A DNA stretch of 64,000 nucleotides, from assembly GCA_025786725.1 (NCBI GenBank), contig JAHLTZ010000002.1:744001-808000 (forward strand), read 5' to 3'. Source of the stretch: Syncephalis fuscata. Taxonomy: Eukaryota; Zoopagomycota; Zoopagomycetes; Zoopagales; Piptocephalidaceae. Made by a program: the position numbers and the translations under genes. Below the pieces are notes generated by a model. It was not told where the DNA came from. It did no database searches and saw only the letters and a program-made list of their open reading frames with translations. Positions 13,383 to 25,285 of the stretch are shown piece by piece (within the stretch, counting starts at the first letter, position 1; each line of letters opens with the position of its first letter).

Positions 13383-15223
13383 ATGATATCAAGACAAGCA
13401 CAACAATTAGCAATTGTTACGTTATTGCTATTTTGTTCAACACAACGTTTTGCTGTAGACAGTGTCAAAACACATGAAGAAGACTTTTACACAGTACCTA
13501 AATCCACTCGTCCCTATATTAGCTCTAGAATCACTGGCAAGCCATTTTATGCAACGCCTTATTATGTGCCCACCGGCGTTAAAGCATTTCACGACATGGG
13601 TGTCAAAGGAAGAGGCATAAAACTTGGAATCATCGATAGTGGAACTACTCATAACATCGCTGCATTTAAGAGAAAGCATGGCTACAGACGCAACATCGTG
13701 CCTTTTGACTACAGCCAAGTTGAACATTCGTTCGAATGTAATAATCGTGGCATAAATTTGGCAGGGATTGCCATTGCAAACTCTACTTATTTTACTGGAG
13801 TTGCTCCTGAGGCAACACTTGGCTCCTATCGCGTGTTTGGTTGCAAAGGTCCAACCTCAACCTCATTGGTGTTGCAAGCTATAATAGCAGCGATCAATGA
13901 TGAAATGAAAATTATTGTATTGCCGGAAATTGCCGTCGTAGATGAAGACAGCATCAAACTGAGGCAGGCAATAGAAAATGCTGTAAAACAAGGCGTAATT
14001 ATGATTGTTGCAGCAACAGCTAATAATTTTGCAAATCAGCAATATTTTTCATACCAGGGTCTTTCTGTATTAAGCGTTGGTGGGGCTAGACAAGATTATC
14101 GTCTATCGCATTGGTTTGAGGAAAAAACAACCGGACGTCGTATTGAGTTTATGTCTTCATGTTCAGATATGGAATATGATTTTAAAAAAGAAATGAATAT
14201 TATTCCCAATTATCTTATAGGCAGCTTGAACGAGCATCTTAATGGATTTAAAAGAGATGGCATTGTACTTGTTTGGTATGATAAGACAAAAATAGAGCAA
14301 GTGCTAAAGCATGCTAAAGCAGTAAAAATGACAGCAATCATTATCGTAAATGGTCCTCCTAAACTGAGAATGAAATGTGATATACCTTTATTCAATATTA
14401 GTGAAGAAAATGCTTTATTTATAGTAGAAGGTTACAAGCATAGACGTGGATACAAATATGTTTTTGAAGAAAAGTATGGCTACATTAAGAATGGCGATGT
14501 TACCATTGATACGGTTGGACGGAAAAACGGACCATTCATACCGCCTTTTTATCCTGACATCTTGGCGCCAAGTCACAAAATATTCACTACTACCATTCGT
14601 AAAACAATGAGCAATCCTTATTTCAGCGATATATCGGCTGCTGTTGCCTATGTTGCCGGTGCAGCTGCATTAATAGTCCAGATTAGTGAAAAAGAACGGA
14701 TTGATACTGAATATATCAAAACTATATTACAAAACAGTGCAGCTCCAGTTAAAGAGAGTAATTTAGATTACTACGCTTCTGTCATACACCAAGGTGCTGG
14801 CATGATTAATCTTAACAAATTGATAGATGTTGCAAATATCCTTGTTGCCCCATCGTCAATTAATATGGGAGATACGTATGCCAACATAGTGAATGTACCA
14901 ATTAAAATTTCACCTCTATCATCAACATTATTGTCGTATAACCTTTCACATATTCCAATTGCTGCAGTTCCAAAAGTATCATATTTTATCGATATGTCAT
15001 TGAGGCCACCTGTGATTGCAGATGTTTCCTTCCAAAATCAATTAATTTACTTCCAAATCAAATAAGCGAGGTTATTGTAACAATTATTCCTCCGACAAAT
15101 ATACTGCAAAATGAGATATGGTCATATTCCGGGTATATTGTAATTGATCCTAATCCAGGAGTCAATGGATCACCATCGAGGCAAGCTGTTTATGTTCCGT
15201 ATCAAGGAACAGTTAAAGGCTAA
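13383..15223 (+). CDS. Secreted subtilase-like protein with degenerate active site (likely pseudoprotease)
   Basis: Apparently intronless, about 613 aa if one base is restored near 15033. After a signal peptide (ISRQAQQLAIVTLLLFCSTQ) the S8 fold can be followed: VKGRGIKLGIIDSG holds the catalytic Asp (D85); the His motif GTHVAGI is replaced by GINLAGI, with Asn at 125; FTGVAPEATLGSYRVFGCKG is the typical follow-on; the Ser motif GTSMATPYVAG reads DISAAVAYVAG, keeping Ser418 but changing its surroundings. A PA-like insert lies around residues 230-360 (VLVWYDK...MTAIIIVN). The tail resembles the Fn3-like domain of C5a-peptidase-type subtilases and continues past the shift as NLLPNQISEVIV and YSGYIVIDPN. 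Fungal relatives are secreted or vacuolar proteases. Loss of His predicts no proteolysis. The gene lies between the two inverted Fanzor relics. Confidence 0.8.
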
Positions 15224-15990
15224 GCAAACTAGATATAGATTTGCCTATCATTATTTTACTATTTCATTAGCATTATTGCTTTTACAAATAAATTAGCTAA
15301 TAAATTATTTTACAACTTAGTAGTTATTTAATGTAATTCAATGGTTTAATACTTGTATTTTTATAAGTTATTTTGCTTATACACGCACTATAAGTTCAGC
15401 AACATTATTCATACATTGTATTTGTCAAATCATTACTTATATATTATTAATTATGTTTTGTTACTAATTATTTTATTTGTATACTTAATTCGTTTAATTG
15501 AATAAGTAATTGCGCGCTATAATTGCATAGTCAATATTCACTGTCTATGTTCTTTGAATTTATATAATTTTATGTTATTAAATCATTTTTTAATAATAGT
15601 TTATGTCGTCGCCATATTCAATAATTAAATAATTGTAAATAATAATTAATTCAAAATGTAACATGTACAATGTTATAAAAGCTGTACAGGTATGCTGTCG
15701 CTATGTTTTAATATTGTGACGATTACGAGGGATTTTGTAATGAAACATGTCTGACATATATATACATAGTTTACCATTACATTATTAGCCTTTATAATAA
15801 GCGTCAATTAATGCAATATTCAATAAACGATATGTTTTCCTGTCCAGAATTCATCCCCGCCTTATTTCGTAAAAAAACCTTTATTAAATATCACCCGTAT
15901 TAACTAAACACCAATTACAGCAGATATTTACAATATAATAATTGTACACTTTCATAACACAATCAACATTATTTAATTTTAAATTTTATT
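15224..15990. other. AT-rich spacer downstream of the subtilase
   Basis: 3' flank with long A/T tracts and no gene seen. The Fanzor relic begins near its right end. Confidence 0.45.
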
Positions 15991-17110
15991 CCTTATTTTA
16001 CATTAACACGCATGTTTAAGTAACCTTTATGGTCTTTTTGTATCTACTGGCTACATCTAGGATCGATTCAAACAGATGGTGCTGGTGTCTCTATATTGAT
16101 GCAGAACAATGGCACCAAAACGGATTCAAATCTGGCTATAATTCAAAAGAAATTCAAAAAAGACAGATATGATATTTGTTTTAATACATTAACGACATTG
16201 ACAAAAATAATCTAAAATCAACTGCTAGCAAGTGTTTATTAATTGATACCGGAAGAAAATACTTGATGTATTGTGTGCACGAATCCAGCATCATTCAAGA
16301 GCCAATAACCTACAGATATACTTCAAATCAAAGACATTTTGATACCGAGACAAGAAGCATCGCAGAATCAGATTGAAATTGAAGGTAAAGTATCCCAATG
16401 TTCAAAGAAAAAAATATTATTGTTTTAATGTCAAACCAGATTTGCTAATTTATCTAATTTTAAAAAATATCTCGCCGTTTGTGCTGTTGCCTGCCAATAT
16501 CTTGCACCATATTACGCTTATCAAACAAATATAGATCCTATCAAACAAACTGGCTGCTTAGAAAACTAAAGCTATTTTTGTACATTAGGCAACAGCAAGC
16601 GGACCAAAAGCTCATCAGTAAGATTAAATCCAAGTTTGGCAGTGATGCTACTTTGATATTTGGTAACTGGCCTGCAAGTCATGTAAAGTTTCAAGAACCT
16701 ATTTGAGGTGCTGGCTTGAAGCATACGCTTTAAAATAGTTGTTCAATATGCTTTTAATTGATGAGTATAACAGCTCTAAAACCTGTCCCATTGGTCAAGC
16801 TCAAAGTTTAGAAATATTCAAAATAATTGATAATCCACTTCCGTATTAATATAGAAATTATGCAAAGTAAAGTACATAGACTTCTAAGGTGCTATAATTT
16901 ATAGATTGAATACAAAATAAATACTTTATTCTAACATCTAGATTGCTTGTACGTGCGCAAACTAACATTGTAAGAAAGCTCATAAAACTTTTACGGGTGC
17001 AAGATTGTGGAATTGTGACTTGGCTGATGCTTTGAATTTCAAACATATTCTTGATAGTCTACAATTGAGCGGCATTATACCGGATTGGTTTGAAAGAAGC
17101 TAATATTCCT
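15990..17110 (+). pseudogene. Fanzor (eukaryotic TnpB-like RNA-guided nuclease) relic, longer copy
   Basis: Decayed coding fragments appear in correct order: QTDGAGVSILM (16069-16101); LIDTGRKYLMYCVHESS followed by TYRYTSNQR (16239-16340); FKKYLAVCAV (from about 16461); RKLKLFLYIRQQQADQKL and KFGSDATLIFGNW (within 16560-16665); LIDEYNSSKTCP (16750-16790); WNCDLADALNFKHILDS with PDWFERS (17008-17101). These match Fanzor proteins, eukaryotic relatives of transposon-encoded TnpB: RuvC-I (Asp in DTGR), RuvC-II (Glu in IDEY) and RuvC-III (Asp in the WNRD-type motif, here WNCD). The zinc-finger pair is damaged (CPIG where CPxC is expected, and the second pair unreadable). Several stops and frame changes separate the fragments, so it cannot be expressed whole. 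Known intact members act as RNA-guided DNA endonucleases, often inside transposons. Confidence 0.85.
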
Positions 17111-17155
17111 TGGAGTTTATCGACTTTAAATAATATGTAATTATTATAATCATTT
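16493..17155. repeat. Right arm of a long inverted repeat
   Basis: Reverse-complement match of 12095-12767 covering the 3' half of the Fanzor relic. The pair encloses about 3.7 kb with the subtilase gene. High identity between arms, including shared stops, points to a recent inverted duplication. Confidence 0.85.
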
Positions 17156-17289
17156 TTTTAATTGATATTTAAATCATATAAGCTTTTTAATGAATTATTA
17201 TAAACAGTAAATTGTATAATACCGTTAAATAACACAACATTTACATCGATGCAATAAGAATAAAGATAATAAGACAATAGTTGAATAAA

Positions 17290-20021
17290 CTAATAAGTTT
17301 TTTATTTATAAAACGCAGACTTCATAGCGCTATCTTTAATATTAATTGGCTAATCATACCATTTGATGCTTTGTATTCAGAAGGTATCCATGTTCTAGCA
17401 TTCTTTGCAGCTGGTAAATGTGGTACCTCGATAAAGTTTAAATACTCATCTTCAGTGTCGTCTACAGCTTGTTTACTATTAATACACGCTGTTGGTTTGT
17501 AAATACGGCCAGTATGCATATCAATGAACCAATTTTCTTCATGGCGGCAACTAAAAATGCATAAAGATCCAATAAAAGAAGTAAGCTTAGAGCAGGAGGG
17601 ACAAGCAATTGAACGCAGTAAAATTCCATATCTGGCATCCAGTACATCCAGTGTTTTACTGTTGTAGACGACAACCAGCTTTTCACTGTATAAGCCTGCA
17701 ATATCACTGTCAAATATCGGTCGACTCCATAAAATATATCCTTGGTCGGAACCATCAATTGGCAATACTTGGCCGTAATCTCTGTCGTCGAACAATGGTT
17801 GCGGCGAGGTATTTGATGAAGCCTTTTCAAATACAAAAAATAAGAGTAAAGCATTAAGCATTTCTTCTTTGCTGTCCTTCTTATTATCGGGTTCATGATA
17901 TAGACTGATTAGGCACATCCTTTCAGTATATGTTTTAAGCTCGATTTCAGCATCTGGCCAATATGAAATGGTGATCTGACTCGATAATATCTTCTTACTC
18001 TTAGCCTCGCCCTTTTGAGCGTCGAACAATTTCCATTGAATATCTGATGATTGTTCATTACTATCAACAGTTTGTGAATCTTGAGTAGCAATAAAGGTAG
18101 AAGCAAGGTCGAATTCTCCAATGTCATGAATTATTGTAAATGTTAAAAACTGGCATTGGTCTTCAGAAGCAAACTGAATACAAGCAAATGCACTGTAATC
18201 GTCGATTTTAGACCCTTTATCCATTGATTTGCATCTAAATTAAATAAATCAAGTCAAGTATATGGATATTGTGTATGGATAGTCTCCAAAAGTATCCATC
18301 CATTATAAACCTCGAATAAATATGAGCACTTTTCTATTCTCTTGTTTTGATAGCCATGCCCAAGATAAATAATATTAGACGATGAGTTTCCAGCATTAGG
18401 CCATACCAGAATGGCATTTCGTCGGTCTTTTTCTTGTTTATCTGAAGGCGTGCTATTTAGGATGTGTCAAAAGCTTTAACTTTAGTTTCTCTAATATACT
18501 GTGCTTCTAATTCATCCATATTCACTATTTTAATGCATTAATAAATATATAACATAGTAACTAGCGTTGTTAATGATTAGCTACCTATTGGATCTCAGGA
18601 GCTATGGTCTTTACGTCATTATACGTCATTAAAACAACAGTAGCCACAGCAAATCGGCGTATTCCATAACCATATAGAATGTTGTCTCTGCAATTAAATA
18701 AAGATGGCGGTAGAGAAATAACCAACTTTTTCCATGCCAATTCGTCACTATAATGTTTGTTTCTCTTACTAAAAACATTGTGTTGGACTGACCAAAGCCT
18801 ATCTTCTTTTCCATCCAATATCAATGCATACCAAGAATTCACGTCAAATAGTATCAGTCCAGCGTGTCCCTCAGCTGGCAATTCGTATATCTGTTTTTTT
18901 AATTGACCTTTCAAAAAACTGTGCACAATCTGTCGACGCCTCTGATAAGCATAAAACCATTGAGTGTTATCAAAATCAAAGACACATTGTAAATAGCTAG
19001 TAGACAGTGTACGCCCATTATTGTTGCTACTAATATCTGGCATGATAAATAGTAAATACCCTTTTTTGTTTGATTTATATTGGACGTAGATTCTTTTGGT
19101 TTTGGTATAGTACTGATGTACCAACTATAGCACGTAAGCCATTCTTGTTCACATCGATCACCCAATGGAAATTTGCTTTTATATTGTTTCCAATAATCAG
19201 GCCGAGCAGCTACTGTTTGGTAAATAACTCGACAGCTGGTTGCAAAAAGTACTAATTCCCGTCCATCCATAAACCGACACAGATACAGTAAAATGTCGTG
19301 ATTTTGCCATATTTGGTGATTATCAGTACCCAAAAACATGGCTTACTAGAATAGCGCACTAAGCTTGATACACAATAGATAAGAGGAACAATGGTAGACA
19401 GAAAGTCGAAAGAAAAGGCCATGAACAAATGTAGGCTGTTTATTTTAAAAACACGATGGTTATACATTCACATAGCTATTGTTATTGTTGGTCTATAAAT
19501 AAAATGTGTATTGACATCATACAAAGTCACAATGAGTTGTCTATAAACTAGATAGATTTGAATCGTTTAATAAACGACTATATAATTGTTTGGTGCCATG
19601 ATTAGTAGTATGGTGTAATAATTTGTTGTAACAGCAGTAGAAATATTATGTTTTCATTTTCATTTTTATGCTTTTATATTCACATCGTAGTAGATTATAA
19701 TGCTACAATCAAAATAGAAACAATTATAAACATTTAATATATACAAAATATGAGTTAAAAAGAATACGAGTTTTACAATTAATAAAATTATTGATCAATT
19801 ATATAGAAATATTTTGCACGATTGGAAAATAGCGCATGAATATGGTAAAAAGTAGCAGTTACAATTGTTTACTGTGGAAAGATTTAGATAATCTATAATT
19901 GCCAAATAGGGTAGTGATATACACTTTTGCTCAAAAGCTTTATTTTGTCTTAAACAAACATATAAGCATATTTGTGCATATTTTTATCACATATCAAGCA
20001 AATAATGATGCAGTAAAATAA
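17290..20021. repeat. 2.7-kb segmental duplication, copy A
   Basis: Same orientation and near-identical to 34440-37169, carrying an F-box-like gene plus about 0.7 kb upstream of its ATG. The match begins at TTTTTTATTTATAAAACGCA (17299) and ends at GATGCAGTAAAATAAAA (20007 on). Copy A lies directly beside the Fanzor relic; copy B does not. Confidence 0.9.
17322..19339 (-). CDS. F-box-like protein of unknown function, copy A (frame-damaged)
   Basis: The reading starts MFLGTDNHQIWQNHDILLY and shows an F-box-like helical stretch (LYLCRFMDGRELVLFATSCR VIYQ, WKQYKSKF). A large beta-rich region follows (YLQCVFDFDNTQWFYAY, GHAGLILFDVNSWYALILDG, NILYGYGIRRFAVATVVLM), then an exon beginning NMDELEAQYIRETK, and a final block 18224-17322 (MDKGSKIDDYSAFACIQFAS to LILKIAL). 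An intron at 18586-18530 is supported by copy B, where the codon phases join. The junction before MDKGSK is unresolved. Compared with copy B it lacks bases near 19060 (A-run in QTK) and near 18460. It may be a ubiquitin-ligase substrate adaptor with a propeller-like C-terminus, but that is inference. The family is not recognised beyond the F-box-like start. Confidence 0.55.
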
Positions 20022-20905
20022 AAATATCACATTCAAAAGAAAATATAGTAATAAAGCTATTATATATTATTTCATAGACTATTGTATGCAGTAAACTATT
20101 GAAGATACAAACAAAGTTTTACTTAATCACTTCAAAACAATATATTTACAATTAAGACTGTAATTTACCCACGATTTTGATGGCCAGATATGTAATAAAT
20201 GTTTATTATTGACCTTGGCGTACTGGTTCATTGCTAATGAATTTCTAAAATGCTCATACAAAATATTGCCAGTTTACAGTTATTTAACAAATAAATTTAC
20301 AGCAAATATAGAATTAGAACGCTGGACAAGGCGATTATCGGCCCAAAGCGTAAATTACATGCAGTATTCAAGTACAAGATTTGCTATACAGTATAGAATT
20401 GTGATGTGATGGCTATCAGAAATACAATGTTTTTTACATAGAAATAAGACATTATGACGAATGTCTCACTAATTCAGATGTAAAAGCAATTATCCACATC
20501 TCTATGCAACTGATATCTCTTCGGAGATTAACACTTTTTTGCATTTTTATAGACTGAGCAATTTCCCTTGAATGTGTAAATACTGTCACATTAAGCATAA
20601 CGAGTTTTGCTAGGCCAAAAAGGATTAGTAAGCAATGCATTAACAGAAAAAAACACCATCATCACAATTATGAACATCACATTGCAGTGTACCTATCCAG
20701 ACAGTCTTTGATTCTCGACATTGCGGGTAAACAGCATCCGGTGGTGAGTTTTAAAAAATAAAACTTGTACCAATCAAAAAATACGCTAGTTCGCAATGCA
20801 TAGAGAAAATCTCGTGCCGGCTCGGGTTCAACTTTCAATATATTGCACATGCGTTCACATGTTTCGCCTTGTTGGCACCAATTTCTTTCTTTCTTTTTTT
20901 GCAAA
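20022..20905. other. Spacer before the receptor pair
   Basis: AT-rich and unique; the duplication ends at its left edge. It contains the promoter of the first receptor gene. No gene is supported. Confidence 0.45.
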
Positions 20906-22553
20906 ATGAATAGCATTAACCATGATTTATCTGGCACTTCTACACCTCTACCACCTCTGTCCCGGTTTGTTCAAATTTTTGACGACTCACTGGTAAAATC
21001 GGTGCATGAACGTCATGTGGCTGGTATTACACTAGTGTTGCCTGGAGGCAATAACGCAGAAGCACTTGCCGCTGTCAATGCGATATTAGATGCACTCGAG
21101 CCGGCTCTTCGCATCCATACAATATCGATGGTATTAATCACAGCATCCATTTTAGTAAATATTAACATTTAAATTGCTTTAATAGACATAACTAACTATT
21201 ATTTAGTGCGCTATGGGCATGATATTTTCCTCAATTGTCAATCGTCGTTGGCATAATCCAACACAACGGATTCCTATTTACTTGGCCACATTTGACGTCA
21301 TTGGTTGTGGCCTACACTTGTCAGGTTTGTTAATACGTCATTTATTATAATTCTGATCACTGTGTTGCTAATTATTTATTTATCATTGTATTTAGACCAT
21401 ATCCATACAATGCTTTCTCATCACCCATTTAGCTACGACGCATGTCGAGCTGTTGGCACAATCTACCAAGTTAGTATAAAATACATTGAAAATAGCACTA
21501 TCTAACAATTCGTATTAAACGCTATAGTTTTGGACAGGAACTCAAGTTGTAATGGTTACTTTTCTTGCCATCAATGTTGGCTTGTGTGCACGGGCGAGAA
21601 AGTCTGTAAGCTGGGGCCGATGGGACTTGTTTTTGCTGGTACCTACGTTTGTTGTATCAGCATTACTTGTCCTGCCTGGGATTATTCTTGACTCATTTGG
21701 TTCGTCCGGTTACTGGTAAGCATTTTTTGTATTAACAACCCAAGGCTAATCAACAATAAAATAGGTGCTTTATTAGAGCAGACAGCGACTACGGTTATGG
21801 TGCCAACATATTATACCGCTTAGTTGTCCCAACCATTGGTGTATTTGGCACGTGCATTGGCTACGGCCTGGCAACATATGAAGTACGCAGGGATGTACAC
21901 GATGCTCAGGAGAAAACTGCAGAAGAACCGCCTATTAATGTTGATCCTAAGACCTTAGAGCAACATTTAAACACATCCAACTGCATTGAATGCGATGCAG
22001 ATTCGACCTATGAACCGGAGAATGGCCCTACTCAATTAGAATTATATTCCAACAACATTTCATTAGCTACAAGCATACAAAATCCATCTCATGAAAGTGG
22101 TTATAATACCGTCAGGGCTAATAATCAACAGACTACTAACTCGCATAATATACAATCTATAAACCAACCCGCAGCCCAATCTTTAGCTTCTAGAAAGCTT
22201 ACTGCATGGCAAAAAGCATATTACCAGCCGCAGCGTCGTATTTGTCGACACCATCGACACGCTGCAGTTCACTATTTTACCGCATACTTATTGCTGCTAT
22301 TTCGCAATGGACACCTGTAATTATTTACACAATTTACTTGGCCACAGGATGGTCTAGTTCCAGTGTCCCGCTAGCAGCCAATTCGTTTTTCCTCTGCTCA
22401 GGTATAGCACACTATGCAGTCTATGCTTCGCTAGGACGAGGAAACTTGCTTAAATTACGAATTAATCGAATTAATGCAAACGTCGACGCTCCTGCTTCTA
22501 ATGGTGATATGAAAGAAGCAAAAGACACCGCTCATAAGTGTAAAACCACTTAG
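20906..22553 (+). CDS. Seven-helix receptor-like protein 1 (GPCR candidate), frame interrupted once
   Basis: Exons 20906-21130, 21207-21324, 21396-21469, 21528-21715, 21765-22553; about 464 aa. Hydrophobic helices occur around MGMIFSSIVN, YLATFDVIGCGLHL, TQVVMVTFLAINVGLCARAR, FLLVPTFVVSALLVLPGIIL, ILYRLVVPTIGVFGTCIGYG, then after a long polar third loop ILIAAISQWTPVIIYTIYLA and ANSFFLCSGIAHYAVYASLG. A Cys before TM3 (YDACRAVGTIYQ) and the GYWC motif in the second outer loop can form the usual disulfide, as in cAMP-receptor-like GPCRs. Near 22275-22278 one base is missing in a T run (HYF must join YRILIAA). The start at 20906 is favoured; an in-frame ATG at 20843 is possible. The ligand is unknown. 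It is a tandem paralogue of the next gene. Confidence 0.75.
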
Positions 22554-23071
22554 TTTATGAGTATTAAACATCCAGTACACTATTCTATTTTTATTTAGTT
22601 ATCTAAAAGTAAGCAACAATTATTATAATAATAAAGGAGAAAAAGATCTACTTTACATACACGCGTAAATAAGCGAGTGAGCAGTACATGTACACCGGAT
22701 CGTCAGATTGCTTGAGCTCCAAAGATCATCCGTATATCCAATGCATTAATTATCTGCTAATAATCCAATAGCTTCATTGAATGATGAGATAATATGTTGC
22801 TGCCAAATACCCCCCCTACCCCACTGGTACGCCTCCAATGTTGTTGCCAGCATAATTACAAGCATGTTGCATCAGTAAATAAACAATATTTACTATAGCC
22901 AGCCAGATACAACGACATTCCACGAAATACCATTACAATTACGCCGTCTCTACCTAAAATTGTCTTTGAATCTATCCAAATTCAATACTATTGCTATATA
23001 TTTTTTGTTTCTCCAATAATTTTTTATTTTGATTAGCATCCAGTTTTTAATTAACAGGTGCTACCATTGAC
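22554..23071. other. Spacer between the tandem receptors
   Basis: 518 bases with an unusual C-rich run near 22810-22825 in AT-rich DNA. This is the promoter region of receptor 2; no gene. Confidence 0.45.
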
Positions 23072-25226
23072 ATGTTACCAGCAGGCGACGACCAGGATGG
23101 CTTGCCAGTAATGGCTCAATATAATGCCACACCGTCTCTAAACAAGGCTTATCCAAACTATGGTATTCATGGTACGGCAATAGTTATTACATCAGCATCG
23201 CTATTGGTAAGATAACATTTATTATTTAAAAGTATTATTTATTAATGAAATACACTAGGCTACTTGTGGTCTTTTATTCTACATTTCCATGCGTCGACTC
23301 TACAAAACTCCATCTCAACGATTGATTCTATACCTTTCTATCATTGATATAGCCGTCAATCTCACTCATTTCATCGGTAAATATACCATAAAACGCTAAC
23401 TATTTAGTACTTATTTGGCACCATCTACCAATTCAGATCACATCTACACATTAAATCATCGCCAAATCATGCCTTTTGCATCCTGTGCAACTATCGGCGG
23501 TATATTACAGGTAAACTAAATTACTCATCAATTTATTGGATAATCACAATTCTATATAGTTCTGGATTAGTTTACAGCAGCTATTAATATTGGCCATGGC
23601 ATCAGAATTCATCCTTACCACGTATTTGGGCCGGCCCATTACATTTGGTTTTTATGATTTACACTTGTTACTACCGCTGATATTGATTGCAAGTTTAATT
23701 ACGCTAATCGGCGAACTATTCGGATTTTATGGCTCGGCCGGTGCATGGTAAATTACTTACACGCATAATTTATTGACTGGTTCAACTAATTGGTATTTAT
23801 TAGGTGCTACACTGCTACAGGCAGTTTTTATAACCAGGCTGCAAGTGGCTGGCTTCATTTTGCCATACCACTATGCACAATGCTATCGGTTACAATCAGC
23901 TATTGCTGGACAGCCCGTATTAGTCATAGCTACAGTCGTCAAAGACTTGCGCAGCACAATGATCCAAGCCATCTATTTACGGCAGCCAATACAGAACAGC
24001 AGCACAGGCCCAGCAGCACTCGTAGTAGCATTAGCAGTGCTAATGGCGTAGAATCCATACACTGTTATTTATCTGCTCAAACAATAGAACAGCGTACGGC
24101 ATCTTCAATGGCTACACCTTGGTATATTCAATTGAAACTGGCGACAGAGCAATTAATAAACTGCCCACGCACTACTCTAAAGCCACAGCCACGCAGCCAA
24201 CGCTTAAAACGAACAATATCAGTATCGCCAACGCCACCACCATCGCCGTTACCACCATCACCATCATTATCATCATCATCATCAGAACAGTTGCATTTTA
24301 AACAATCAAAAGCTATGGAAGAAGCACTTGAGCCACCTCTGCGGCCTTTGACCGCGTTTCGACATAAACGATTTTCATTTGCATCTTCTATATCTCAATC
24401 GCCAAGTATTACACAAAGCGAACAACCAGTCACTCCACCGACTACATCACCAGCACAGCCTAAACGCCTTTCTGCATTGGTTAGAGAATGGACAATGTTA
24501 TCAATACCAACAGCATCGCCATCATCACCACCCATTGGGATCACAGCTACTCCCACTGCAGCTGAGCCTACCTCCGAGGTAAAAGACGGCACTTTAGTTA
24601 ATGCCACAACAATCAGCATACTATCTAGCTGTCCTTCAAATGAAAGCATGGAGATTCTTGAAGAAATCATACTAGATCCGGATCCTGAATTACCACAGAC
24701 TCCAACAGCACCTATGCCTACTGCTGCTCCATTCGATACTGATAAAACACATGTTCATTCTTTGAGCATCAACACTTTACCAGGCAAACATAGCATGCCT
24801 CCTTCGCCAACTAAACTTACTCGAACTACTAGAATGCATCCTAACACACTTACCACAACTGTCCTTGAAAACTGGACACCTCCACTTATCAACAAATTTT
24901 ATACATGGGCATTTATTATTCCATGGACACCAATGCTCATCTATATTGCCTACTTGGTCTTTCAACATGACCATTTAACCGCCCAAATATGTGCTCTAGT
25001 ACTTTTTAACATATCTGGTTTATTACACTCCATCATGTATGGATGGTGCGAACGCCACTGCCGAATGAAAATCAACACTCCACTCTACAGTCCACCACAC
25101 ATGCTATGGCGACACGATACAGATTCCAATCGTATTGTACCAGGCTGGAAAGACGGTGCCGTCACTACTACTGCCACTACTACTACATCTGCATCTATTC
25201 GGAATACTGGCATTCATGGAAACTAA
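23072..25226 (+). CDS. Seven-helix receptor-like protein 2 (GPCR candidate)
   Basis: Exons 23072-23206, 23259-23376, 23437-23510, 23560-23747, 23804-25226; about 645 aa with no frame break. Exons 2-4 are 118, 74 and 188 bases, identical in length and phase to those of the upstream receptor, so the two are tandem duplicates. Helices: AIVITSASLLATCGLLFYIS, LILYLSIIDIAVNLTHFI, CATIGGILQFWISLQQLLIL, LLLPLILIASLITLIGELFG, WLHFAIPLCTMLSVTISYCW, AFIIPWTPMLIYIAYLVF, CALVLFNISGLLHSIMYG. The GAWC motif pairs with a Cys before TM3. The third cytoplasmic loop is very long (about 290 residues), rich in Ser, Pro and Thr, and probably a phosphorylation or scaffold region. It likely couples to a heterotrimeric G protein at the plasma membrane; the ligand is unknown. 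Confidence 0.78.
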
Positions 25227-25285
25227 ATATATCACTATACTACTGCAATAAAATCGATTTTTAAACATAACATTTATTAAGCTTC

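Noticed and set aside
12095-17155. Interpretation as an intact, active Fanzor transposon
   Set aside because: Neither relic has an open reading frame, the arms are inverted halves, and no element ends or target-site duplication were found.
17609-17857. Plus-strand frame inside the F-box-like gene, conserved in both duplicates
   Set aside because: Its conservation simply follows the recent segmental duplication.
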